13,216 nt of DNA from Bacteroidota bacterium (lineage in GTDB: Bacteria > Bacteroidota > Bacteroidia > Flavobacteriales > Flavobacteriaceae): NCBI GenBank assembly GCA_023437485.1, contig JAEZGB010000003.1, forward strand, positions 1 through 13,216, in the 5' to 3' direction. The position numbers and the translations under genes are program-made. Shown here in pieces: positions 1 to 6,805 of the stretch. How positions within the stretch are numbered: the first letter of the stretch is position 1; the number at the start of each line of letters is the position of its first letter. The notes beneath the pieces were generated by a model. That model saw only the letters and a program-made list of their open reading frames with translations. It did not search any database and had not been told where the DNA came from.

Positions 1-152
1 AACTCCTCAAGCAGATAAGCCCGCAAGGGGCCGGATGGGACGGAACCTTAAACGGTCAGCCGCTTCCGTCAACTGATTACTGGTTTACGGTATTCTATCC
101 CGAAGGCGGGGTGACCAAGGAGTTCAAAGCCCATTTCTCATTAAAACGATAA
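1..152 (+). CDS. T9SS type B sorting domain protein, C-terminal end (partial)
   Basis: This is the last 49 residues of a protein that starts left of the window. Reading from base 3, the frame is open to TAA at 150-152. The tail carries GWDGTLNGQPLPSTDYWF and ends KEFKAHFSLKR. That pattern matches the C-terminal sorting domain of T9SS type B cargo, also called the gliding-motility-associated or CHU_C domain, which directs proteins across the outer membrane to the cell surface. Type B cargo are usually very large adhesin-like proteins such as SprB, but the functional part of this one is not visible. The next gene, a PorP/SprF-like barrel, starts two bases after the stop. This cargo/SprF pairing is common in flavobacteria and supports the call. 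The family assignment is confident; the cargo's role is unknown. Confidence 0.88.
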   Translation, partial: LLKQISPQGAGWDGTLNGQPLPSTDYWFTVFYPEGGVTKEFKAHFSLKR

Positions 153-154
153 AC

Positions 155-1153
155 ATGAACCTCAAAAAGAAGTATCTTTTTTTACTACTGCTATTATCTC
201 AAATGTCTTTTTCTCAGGAGGGGATCGCGGTCTATTCAGATTACCTTACTGACAATTATTATCTGATTCACCCGTCAATGGCCGGTGCGGCGAACTGCGC
301 TAAATTGCGTCTCACCGGGAGGCAGCAATGGTTTGGCCAGGACAATGCTCCAGCACTGCAAACCTTAAGCTTCAACGGAAGTGTTGGAGAACGATCAGGG
401 GCCGGGGTGATTCTGTTTAACGACCGAAATGGATATCACTCGCAAAAGGGTGTCAAACTTACTTATGCGCATCACATCCGCTTTTCAAGAGATGACATTG
501 ATTTGAACCAACTTTCATTTGGTATGAGTGCCGGTTTTGTTCAGAGTTTGCTTGATGAAACCGAATTTATCCAATCGGGCGACTATGATCCGAATGTGGA
601 CGGAACCATTACCCAAAAGGATTCGTATTTCAATGTTGATATTGGAGCTTCCTACAACTATCTTGATTTCTACGCGCACTTTACGGTAAAAAATGCTCTT
701 GCCAATAAGCGCGATATTTATTCGGAAATTGAGAGCGACAATTTGCGTAAGTTCCTCCTTAGTGCGGGCTATACCTTTGGCGATACCGAAACCATTCAAT
801 GGGAACCTTCGATCATGCTGCAGATGGTTAGCCAGACCGAAGAAAAATCGGTGGATATCAACCTTAAAGCTTACAAGGACCTTGACTTTGGTAGGCTTTG
901 GGGTGGTCTTTCCTACAGAAGAAGCCTGGATGGGGCGCAGTACGTTGACGGTAACAGTATCGAAGATCAGAAACTGCAATACATTACTCCGATCATTGGG
1001 CTGAATTACAAAAACTTCATGATCGCTTATACTTATTCATCACTGCTTGGAGATGTCAAGTTTGACAATGGTGGTTTTCACCAGATCACCTTGGGCATGA
1101 ACCTGTTTTGCAGCCGCGATCGTTATGATTGTAAATGTCCTGCGATTAACTAA
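155..1153 (+). CDS. PorP/SprF family T9SS outer-membrane protein
   Basis: A 332-residue predicted outer-membrane beta-barrel. A signal peptide is visible: MNLKKKY, then a leucine-rich core, with likely cleavage near SFSQ (about residue 20). The mature N-terminus has the PorP/SprF pattern: DNYYLIHPSMAGAANC (residues 33-48), RQQWFGQDNAPALQTLS, and then FNDRNGYHSQKG followed by TYAHH. Family members assist secretion or surface anchoring of T9SS cargo; SprF is needed for surface display of SprB. The gene follows a type B cargo tail with two bases between stop and start, so this is probably the dedicated partner of that cargo. The protein ends SRDRYDCKCPAIN, and the Cys pair near the C-terminus could form a disulfide with C48 or C319 (inference). 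The ATG is the first after the upstream stop, with no evident Shine-Dalgarno, as is usual in the phylum. A hairpin terminator follows. Confidence 0.9.
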   Translation: MNLKKKYLFLLLLLSQMSFSQEGIAVYSDYLTDNYYLIHPSMAGAANCAKLRLTGRQQWFGQDNAPALQTLSFNGSVGERSGAGVILFNDRNGYHSQKGVKLTYAHHIRFSRDDIDLNQLSFGMSAGFVQSLLDETEFIQSGDYDPNVDGTITQKDSYFNVDIGASYNYLDFYAHFTVKNALANKRDIYSEIESDNLRKFLLSAGYTFGDTETIQWEPSIMLQMVSQTEEKSVDINLKAYKDLDFGRLWGGLSYRRSLDGAQYVDGNSIEDQKLQYITPIIGLNYKNFMIAYTYSSLLGDVKFDNGGFHQITLGMNLFCSRDRYDCKCPAIN

Positions 1154-1159
1154 ATACTT

Positions 1160-1183
1160 GTCCCGGAAACGGGACTTTTTTTT
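1160..1183 (+). terminator. Intrinsic terminator after the porP/sprF-like gene
   Basis: A perfect 6-bp stem, GTCCCG (1160-1165) pairing with CGGGAC (1170-1175), is closed by a GAAA tetraloop and followed directly by eight T residues (1176-1183). It begins six bases after the stop codon at 1151-1153. The next gene's ATG starts at 1184, the first base after the T-run, so the terminator occupies that gene's entire leader. Confidence 0.88.
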
Positions 1184-1711
1184 ATGACAATATTACCTGT
1201 TCACGGAAAGTATCCACAAATTCCAGATGATTGCTTTATAGCGCCTAATGCCACCATTGTAGGCGATGTTACACTGGGCGCGTCTTGCAGTGTTTGGTTC
1301 AACGCGGTGCTCAGGGGCGATGTTCATTTTATCAGGATCGGCGATAAGGTCAATATTCAGGATGGCGCAGTATTGCATTGCACCTATCAAAAACATCCGC
1401 TGATTATTGGCAGCAATGTCTCCATCGGTCACAACGCGATCGTGCACGGATGTACCATCGAAGACAATGTCCTAATTGGTATGGGAGCAATCGTGATGGA
1501 CAATTGCGTTGTTAACAGTCACTCAATAGTCGCGGCGGGTTCGGTGGTCACGCAGGGCACAATTATCGAATCAGGGACGATTTACGCAGGTGTTCCCGCA
1601 CGCAAAGTGAAAGACCTTGATCAGTCGGCCTTTTCCGGCGAAATTGGGCGCATTTCCGAAAATTATGTAATGTATTCCGGGTGGTTTAAAGACGATCAGA
1701 AATCTTTATAG
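1184..1711 (+). CDS. Gamma-class carbonic anhydrase family protein (left-handed beta-helix)
   Basis: A 175-residue hexapeptide-repeat protein of the YrdA/PaaY/gamma-carbonic anhydrase type. The N-terminus has DDCFIAPNATIVGDVTLG (residues 15-32) and then SVWFNAVLRGD (36-46). Three candidate zinc-binding histidines are present: H65 in AVLHC, H83 in SIGHNA and H88 in IVHGC, with the H-x4-H spacing of the family. C-terminal GVPARKVKDL is also typical. Family members bind a metal across the trimer interface; some hydrate CO2 and others have no proven activity, so enzymatic function here is only likely. The ATG at 1184 gives the usual family N-terminus, but it sits immediately after a terminator T-run. 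The mRNA would therefore be leaderless or arise by readthrough. The 3' end overlaps murI tail to tail by 16 bases. Confidence 0.88.
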   Translation: MTILPVHGKYPQIPDDCFIAPNATIVGDVTLGASCSVWFNAVLRGDVHFIRIGDKVNIQDGAVLHCTYQKHPLIIGSNVSIGHNAIVHGCTIEDNVLIGMGAIVMDNCVVNSHSIVAAGSVVTQGTIIESGTIYAGVPARKVKDLDQSAFSGEIGRISENYVMYSGWFKDDQKSL

Positions 1712-2469
1712 ATCACTGGGAAATCACCCACCAGGGATTGCAGGACATCGAGTTTTCCGTTAGTGTAAAAAATGCACTTGCCATCTCCTGTTAATTTTAG
1801 GTTCCCTGATTCAGTAAGGGTTTTTTGAGTATGCCTTGCCACGGCTTCCCCGGAGTCGATTATAGCGATGTGGGCGGGCAGGATTTTCCTTATGGTTGGC
1901 AATAGATAAGGGTAATGCGTGCAGCCCAAAACCAGGTAATCAATATTTTCCTTTACCATTGGTGTCAGGTATTGGCGCAAAAGCACCTCGGCCTGAGGCG
2001 AATCGGCCAGTCCGTCTTCTACCAATTGAACCAACCCTTTTCCTACCTGCTCAATGATTTTGGTTTCGCCAAAGTGATCGACCGCGCGGTGGAACAGTTC
2101 ACTGCTCAGGGTTCCTTTGGTCGCCAGGACACCAATTGCGTGGGTGTTCGTTTGCAGCGCCGCAGGTTTGATGGCCGGCTCGATACCAATAAAGGGGACC
2201 TTATATTCATTGCGAAGTTCACGTATGGCGTTGGTCGTTGCCGTATTGCAGGCCACAACGATAATCTTGCAGCCCATTGCCAGAAGAAGTTTAGTATTCT
2301 TTCGGCTTAGGTTAAGGATTTCCCCGTATGATTTCTCGCCATAGGGAGCGTTTCGGCTGTCCGCCAGATAAACGGTGTCTTCATGCGGCAGAAGCCGGTG
2401 AATTTCGCGCCAGATGGAGGTTCCGCCAACGCCAGAATCAAAAATACCGATGGGCCGGTTTTGGGTCAT
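1696..2469 (-). CDS. murI: Glutamate racemase
   Basis: A 257-residue cytoplasmic enzyme that interconverts L- and D-glutamate and supplies D-Glu for peptidoglycan. It shows IGIFDSGVGGTSIW (residues 7-20, with D11 and S12), YLADSRNAPYG (34-44), catalytic Cys74 in VVACNTATTN, and catalytic Cys183 in LGCTHYPYL. Both Cys residues of the two-base mechanism are present, and length is normal. The frame is open 13 codons further upstream, but those codons run through a terminator hairpin, and MTQNRPIGIF is the family-like N-terminus, so I take the ATG at 2469. A -7-type element (TACATTTG) ends only three bases before this ATG, which suggests a private promoter and little or no leader. It lies downstream of the ompH genes, beyond their terminator. 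The 3' end overlaps the gamma-carbonic anhydrase gene. Confidence 0.96.
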   Translation of the reverse strand: MTQNRPIGIFDSGVGGTSIWREIHRLLPHEDTVYLADSRNAPYGEKSYGEILNLSRKNTKLLLAMGCKIIVVACNTATTNAIRELRNEYKVPFIGIEPAIKPAALQTNTHAIGVLATKGTLSSELFHRAVDHFGETKIIEQVGKGLVQLVEDGLADSPQAEVLLRQYLTPMVKENIDYLVLGCTHYPYLLPTIRKILPAHIAIIDSGEAVARHTQKTLTESGNLKLTGDGKCIFYTNGKLDVLQSLVGDFPVIYKDF

Positions 2470-2472
2470 ATA

Positions 2473-2480
2473 CAAATGTA
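2473..2480 (-). promoter_or_regulatory. Possible -7 promoter element for murI
   Basis: On the minus strand the sequence reads TACATTTG, a full match to the Bacteroidota -7 consensus TAnnTTTG, with three bases (TAT) between it and the murI ATG. I see no TTG/TTTG -33 element at the expected distance, because that position is filled by the upstream terminator hairpin. The match may therefore be chance in an AT-rich stretch. If real, transcription would begin at or within a few bases of the start codon. Confidence 0.45.
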
Positions 2481-2507
2481 AAAAAAATGCCCCGCGATTG
2501 CGGGGCA
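2480..2507 (-). terminator. Intrinsic terminator after the skp/ompH genes
   Basis: On the minus strand, an 8-bp perfect GC-rich stem (TGCCCCGC at 2507-2500 paired with GCGGGGCA at 2495-2488, loop AATC) is followed by eight T residues (2487-2480). It lies 18 bases past the stop of the short OmpH/Skp gene. It should end the long minus-strand transcript and separate it from murI. Confidence 0.92.
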
Positions 2508-2525
2508 CTATTCCGGGATTTCTTG

Positions 2526-3032
2526 TTAAAACCCGAGATCTTTTTTAACATCGGCAGTGATGTCCGGACCGTCAGCCATTAGCAATTCGGCCGAATTGAA
2601 AATGTACTGGTATCCTTTTGCCTTCCCTACCTTTTGGATTGAAGCCCGAACCCTGTCAATAATTGGCTTGGTCAGGTCCTGCTCTTTTTTCTGCAATTCC
2701 TTTTGTGCGTTGTCGCGGAAATCAACGATTCTTTTTTGCATATCCTGTACCTCACGAGAACGCTCTTCATTGACCTTGTCACCTACCGTGGTAGCTTCCT
2801 GCTCGTATTTTTTGATCTTGTTCTGGTACTCATCAACCATCGTCTTATAATCGGTATCATAAGTTCCGCTCAACTTTTCCAATTGCTTTTGCGCATCAAG
2901 CATTGCGGGCATCTTTGACATCAATTCCTGGACGTCAACGTGAGCCGACTTGGCTTGCGCGACAACTGCCTGTGAAGTTCCGATCAGGGCGATGGCAACG
3001 ATTAGTAAAGTTTTGAATTGTTTCCTCATCAT
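2526..3032 (-). CDS. OmpH/Skp family periplasmic chaperone (short paralogue)
   Basis: A 168-residue protein. The N-terminus MMRKQFKTLLIVAIALIGTS followed by QAVVAQ is a signal peptide, with probable cleavage near AVVA/Q (residues 25-26). The mature part begins AHVDVQELMSKMP, the typical Skp/OmpH strand, then a long charged helical region (about 40-130) that would form the coiled-coil tentacles. It ends with a KAKGYQYIFNSAELLMADGPDITADVKKDLGF-type region holding the family's Y-x-x-[IV]-[FL] strand and the 'D(I/L)T' C-terminus. Skp trimers hold unfolded outer-membrane proteins in the periplasm and deliver them to BamA. The gene sits second behind bamA, 22 bases after a longer paralogue, and is closed by a strong terminator. 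Two adjacent ATG codons (3032 and 3029) are both possible starts. Confidence 0.92.
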   Translation of the reverse strand: MMRKQFKTLLIVAIALIGTSQAVVAQAKSAHVDVQELMSKMPAMLDAQKQLEKLSGTYDTDYKTMVDEYQNKIKKYEQEATTVGDKVNEERSREVQDMQKRIVDFRDNAQKELQKKEQDLTKPIIDRVRASIQKVGKAKGYQYIFNSAELLMADGPDITADVKKDLGF

Positions 3033-3054
3033 CTTAAAAAATTAGTTATTTTAT

Positions 3055-4053
3055 TTATTCTTCGTTTTTGGGTTCTGAATTTGTTCCCTCCTTATTTTCT
3101 TCGCGCGCCTTCTTTGCGGCCTCACGATCGGCCAGGATCTTGGCGCGGCGTTCGTCGGCTGCTTTTTTGCGCTCGTCAAGGATCCGCTGGCGTTCTGCGG
3201 CCTTTTCGGCCCTGGTGTCAACCACAGTCGAATCAGTGGCTGTTTGACCTTCTTTCTTTTCGACATCGCCTTCCTTGCCTGCTTCAGCAGGAGGAGCCGT
3301 GCCGTTCTTCTTGGCTTCTTTCTCGGCCTGAAGCTGCTTGCGCTTTTCCTCGGCGAGGCGTTTTTTCTCTTCCTGGGCAGCTTTTCGGTCGGCAATCAAT
3401 TTCTCACGCGCGGCCCGGCGTTCGTCCAAAATCTTCTGCCTTTCGGCCATGGCAGGGTTTTCATCCTGCATATCTTCCAGCGCTTCTTTCTTCTCTTCCT
3501 CCTTTAGTTGTTTTTTGCTAAGTTGATCGCGTTTTGAGGCGCGTGTCAGGGCGCGGATCACCTGATCGCTGATATCGTGGCGCTTGGCCGCAAAAAGCAT
3601 CGTAAGGTCAGATGATTTGTCAAAAATGAAGTCATATTTACGGGCTTCGGATATATCCTGGACAGCAGTAAAAACCTGGTCCTGGATGGGCTTTACCAAA
3701 ACGGCCTTCTGAACCATCAGGTCGCCGTTTGGCCCAAACCGCTTTTGCTGGTAATCTGAAAGTTCGGTTTCCTGAAAGCGAATTTCCTCTTCACGTTCTT
3801 CAATCAATTCCTTTGTAAGCAGGACCCGCTCGGTTTTTAGCGCTTCCTTGAGCCTCAGGATTTCATTTTTTTTGGTTTCGGTCTCCTGCTTCCACTTTTG
3901 CGCCTTTTGCTCCAGTTGGTTACGGGCTTCAGTATAATCGGGTACATTCTGCAGGATATAATCCATATCGATGTAACCGATTTTTATCCCCCGTGTTTGG
4001 GAATGAGCCGTGAAGCTGACGGCGATAAGCAGGAAAAAAAGAAGTTTTTTCAT
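3055..4053 (-). CDS. OmpH/Skp family protein with long charged C-terminal extension
   Basis: A 332-residue protein about twice the length of a usual Skp. A signal peptide (MKKLLFFLLIAVSFTAHSQ) is followed by an OmpH core at about residues 20-175, with IKIGYIDMDYILQNVPDY (23-40), a Glu/Lys-rich coiled coil, and KYDFIFDKSSDLTMLF (139-154). Residues about 176-332 form a very charged Lys/Glu/Arg/Ala-rich extension containing two related blocks, AERQKILDERRAA (203-215) and AERQRILDERKKAA (286-299), separated by a low-complexity Pro/Gly/Thr stretch (about 250-280). The frame stays open 16 codons further into bamA, but ATG 4053 starts a clean signal peptide and leaves 31 bases after the bamA stop. 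The likely role is as a periplasmic chaperone feeding BamA. The extension's role is unknown; binding to peptidoglycan or another surface is only a guess. Confidence 0.88.
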   Translation of the reverse strand: MKKLLFFLLIAVSFTAHSQTRGIKIGYIDMDYILQNVPDYTEARNQLEQKAQKWKQETETKKNEILRLKEALKTERVLLTKELIEEREEEIRFQETELSDYQQKRFGPNGDLMVQKAVLVKPIQDQVFTAVQDISEARKYDFIFDKSSDLTMLFAAKRHDISDQVIRALTRASKRDQLSKKQLKEEEKKEALEDMQDENPAMAERQKILDERRAAREKLIADRKAAQEEKKRLAEEKRKQLQAEKEAKKNGTAPPAEAGKEGDVEKKEGQTATDSTVVDTRAEKAAERQRILDERKKAADERRAKILADREAAKKAREENKEGTNSEPKNEE

Positions 4054-4084
4054 AATCCGACGTGCTTTAGAAAATATCGTGCCA

Positions 4085-6805
4085 TTAAAACTGCTGACCA
4101 ATGATAAAATGCGTTTCCCATCCGTTGGGCTTCACGAGGCCGGGAATAGGCAGGGGATCGAATCCGTAACCGAAGTCAATTCCCAGCAGTCCGAACGCCG
4201 GCATGAAGACACGCAATCCAAAGCCCGCGGAACGCTGCAATTGGAACGGGTTGTACTCGCGGAACGAATCATAAGCGGTCCCACCTTCCAGGAACGTAAG
4301 TGCGTAAATTGACGCCGCGGCTTTCATGGTAAGCGGATAACGCAATTCCAGTGAGAATTTATTGTATACCGTGGCACCATTTTGATTTCCTCGAAGGTCA
4401 ACCGGAGTCAGTGATTGGTTGGGATAACCCCGGAGGCCGATCACCTCGCGCCCGTCAAGTGCAAAGTTTGCCAGGCCGTCTCCACCCACAAAGAACCGCT
4501 CAAAAGGAACAAGCCCGCGATCCTGGTTATAGGCGCCCAAAAACCCAAATTCACCCAATGAACGGAGGACCAATTTACCATAAATTTTTGTAAACCAGTC
4601 GGCTTTGAATTTAATTTTGTAGTACTCTAGCCAGTTGAATTTTTTCTGATCTACCTTGGATTGGTCAACATCGGCTTGTGTATAATCATCCACCCTGACG
4701 TATCCGGTGGTCGAAACCCCGTTCACCATCATGGTCGTGGTCTTGATGTAATCGCCCGGCGCGATGTATACGCCATCAATCCCAAAAAAGTCAACTTCAG
4801 GATTTCCGTTATAGCGCTGCTTGTACTCGGCCTGGTCACCCAGGTTGGCATAGTCGATCTTATTAAAGAGTGAATACGGGGGTGTCAACTTGGCCGAAAC
4901 GCTGAATTCGGAACCGTAAGTGGGAAAAATCGGGTTTACCCCTTTGTTGTTGCGGCTCAGTCCAATGGTGTAGGCAAAGTTGCGCGAGGATCCGTTACCG
5001 AAGGTAAACAATCCCGTATTGTAATTTTGCAGATCGTAATACTGGAAACTCAATGCGTTGGAGAACACGAATGAATCATCAGGCGCGGTTAGCCTCTTGG
5101 CCAATCCCGCCGAAAGACTGATGATGTTAAAGCTTCGCGTGCGGTCAACATTATTGGTCGCGAAGTTGTTTAGGTACTGCTTACTGTAAGAGAGCGATGT
5201 CGAGAACTGTACCGGTTTGCGGCCGCCAAGCCACGGCTCTGAAAAGCTGACGCTGTAGGTCTGGAAAAACTGGCTCCCCTGGAGTCGAAGCGATACTTTT
5301 TGACCGTCGCCCATCGGGAGCGGCGTATAGGCATCCTTATTAAACAGGTTTCGCATCGAGAAGTTGTTAAAGGACAGCCCGAGCGTTCCTATGAACCCGC
5401 CTCCGCCGTATCCGCCCTGCAGTTCAATTTGGCTGGAGCCTTTCTCCACAAGGTTGTATTCGATATCAACGGTACCTGCCGCAGCGTCAACATTCTTGAA
5501 TTTTGGGTTGATGGCCTCAGGGTCAAAGAATCCCATTTGACCAATCTCGCGCACGGTGCGCACCAGGTCTTCCTTGCTGTATTTTTGCCCGGGTTTGGTG
5601 CGAAGTTCGCGGTATATGATCTCATCGTGGGTTTTGTCGTTGCCAACAACAGTAATCTTGTTAAAGTAGGCAACCGGCCCTTCGACAATCCGGATCTCAA
5701 AATCAATCGTGTCATTTGCGGTGCTTACTTCGACTGCATTGACATTTGAAAACAGATATCCGTTGTTCTGGTAAAGGTTGGTGATGTCCTCGCCATCGGG
5801 TTTGGTTTTGTCGGCGATTCGTTTTTCCAGAAGCACGCCATTGTAAACCTCACCTTTCTTGATGCCCAAAACGCGTGAGAGCATCTCATCGGAATATACC
5901 GAATTCCCCAGGAACTTGATGTCGCCGAAATAATATTTACGACCTTCCTCAAGCGCTATTTTGATATTAATCTTGTCCTTTTCGCGGTTGTAAGTCACCG
6001 TATCTGATACAATCCGCGCATCGCGATATCCTTTTTCCTTATATCGGTCAATGATGTTAACCAGGTCCTGCTTGTATTTGTCCCTGATAAATTTTGACGC
6101 TTTAAATATCCTGAAAAAGTTTTGCTGCTTGGTGTTCTTCATGAACTTGCGCAACCGGGCATCGGTAAATTTTTCATTGCCCGAGAAGTCAATCGAGCCA
6201 ACTTTGACCTTATCGCCGCGATCGATCTGCACCACCATTTTGACAAAATTGCCCGATGTGGTGTCAGGGATGGTGTTGATGTTGGCCTTGGCATTGTAAA
6301 ATCCGTCCTTGCGGAATTTGTTCTCAATGTAATTCTTGCTGGTGGTTATCAGGTTTTCATTGACCACCTTGCCCTTTGCCAGCCCGGTTTCCTTGGTCAG
6401 CGACTCAATCTTGCCTTTTTTGACGCCGGTGAATTTTACTTCGCTGAGCTTCGGAAGTTCGTGGATGTTGAGTTCTAGCCAGACACTGTCATTGGAAGTC
6501 CTGGTGACATAAAAATCGATGTCGCTGAACAGCCCAAGCTTGCCGAGTTTCTTGATCGCGTTGGCAATCTGCTCGCCCGGAATGGTAACGCGCTGGCCTT
6601 TTTCAAGCCCGGTAAAGGTTACCACGGTCTGTTTATTGAAACTTATTTTGCCTGTGACTTCGACATCGGCGAGAATATAGCTGGTTCCCTGGTCAAATGG
6701 TACCCTTTCCTGGGCTATGGATTGAAAGATATTCCCAAAGATCAACAGACCGAGGAATATTCTTAATGGATTGATTGGCACTAAGAATTTATTTAATTTG
6801 TTCAC
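4085..6805 (-). CDS. bamA: Outer membrane protein assembly factor BamA
   Basis: The central component of the BAM complex, which folds and inserts outer-membrane beta-barrels. As read here it has 906 residues, including a signal peptide (hydrophobic IFLGLLIFGNIF, then QSIAQ around 28-32). Five POTRA domains can be placed at roughly 44-116, 117-197, 200-288, 290-376 and 379-453, and an Omp85 barrel runs from about 457 to the end. The barrel contains IGLRGYPNQ, the conserved loop-6 (V/L)RG(F/Y) motif, near 791-794, and the protein ends IIGQQF with the C-terminal aromatic of a beta-signal. No ATG lies between the uppS stop and the signal peptide. I chose GTG at 6805 (MNK-like start, A-rich upstream, 17-base overlap with uppS). 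GTG at 6781 is the alternative. An ATG at 6919 lies deep inside uppS and would spoil the signal peptide. Confidence 0.95.
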   Translation of the reverse strand: MNKLNKFLVPINPLRIFLGLLIFGNIFQSIAQERVPFDQGTSYILADVEVTGKISFNKQTVVTFTGLEKGQRVTIPGEQIANAIKKLGKLGLFSDIDFYVTRTSNDSVWLELNIHELPKLSEVKFTGVKKGKIESLTKETGLAKGKVVNENLITTSKNYIENKFRKDGFYNAKANINTIPDTTSGNFVKMVVQIDRGDKVKVGSIDFSGNEKFTDARLRKFMKNTKQQNFFRIFKASKFIRDKYKQDLVNIIDRYKEKGYRDARIVSDTVTYNREKDKINIKIALEEGRKYYFGDIKFLGNSVYSDEMLSRVLGIKKGEVYNGVLLEKRIADKTKPDGEDITNLYQNNGYLFSNVNAVEVSTANDTIDFEIRIVEGPVAYFNKITVVGNDKTHDEIIYRELRTKPGQKYSKEDLVRTVREIGQMGFFDPEAINPKFKNVDAAAGTVDIEYNLVEKGSSQIELQGGYGGGGFIGTLGLSFNNFSMRNLFNKDAYTPLPMGDGQKVSLRLQGSQFFQTYSVSFSEPWLGGRKPVQFSTSLSYSKQYLNNFATNNVDRTRSFNIISLSAGLAKRLTAPDDSFVFSNALSFQYYDLQNYNTGLFTFGNGSSRNFAYTIGLSRNNKGVNPIFPTYGSEFSVSAKLTPPYSLFNKIDYANLGDQAEYKQRYNGNPEVDFFGIDGVYIAPGDYIKTTTMMVNGVSTTGYVRVDDYTQADVDQSKVDQKKFNWLEYYKIKFKADWFTKIYGKLVLRSLGEFGFLGAYNQDRGLVPFERFFVGGDGLANFALDGREVIGLRGYPNQSLTPVDLRGNQNGATVYNKFSLELRYPLTMKAAASIYALTFLEGGTAYDSFREYNPFQLQRSAGFGLRVFMPAFGLLGIDFGYGFDPLPIPGLVKPNGWETHFIIGQQF

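Noticed and set aside
1107..1131. Possible promoter for the gamma-carbonic anhydrase gene (TTTG and TATGATTG)
   Set aside because: The -7 candidate has a mismatch and the spacing is 13 bases, well short of the usual range.
2470..2508. N-terminal extension of murI to an ATG at 2508
   Set aside because: The extra 13 codons run through a terminator hairpin and T-run, and MTQNRPIGIF at 2469 matches the family start.
3055..3480. Repetitive GAAAA/GCG-rich coding DNA as a possible tandem repeat or CRISPR-like array
   Set aside because: The repetition comes from Lys/Glu/Arg/Ala-rich coiled-coil codons in one continuous frame. There are no equal-length spacers.
5300..5749. Plus-strand open frame inside bamA
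   Set aside because: It is antisense to the POTRA/barrel part of bamA and shows no family motif; the bamA reading is far stronger.
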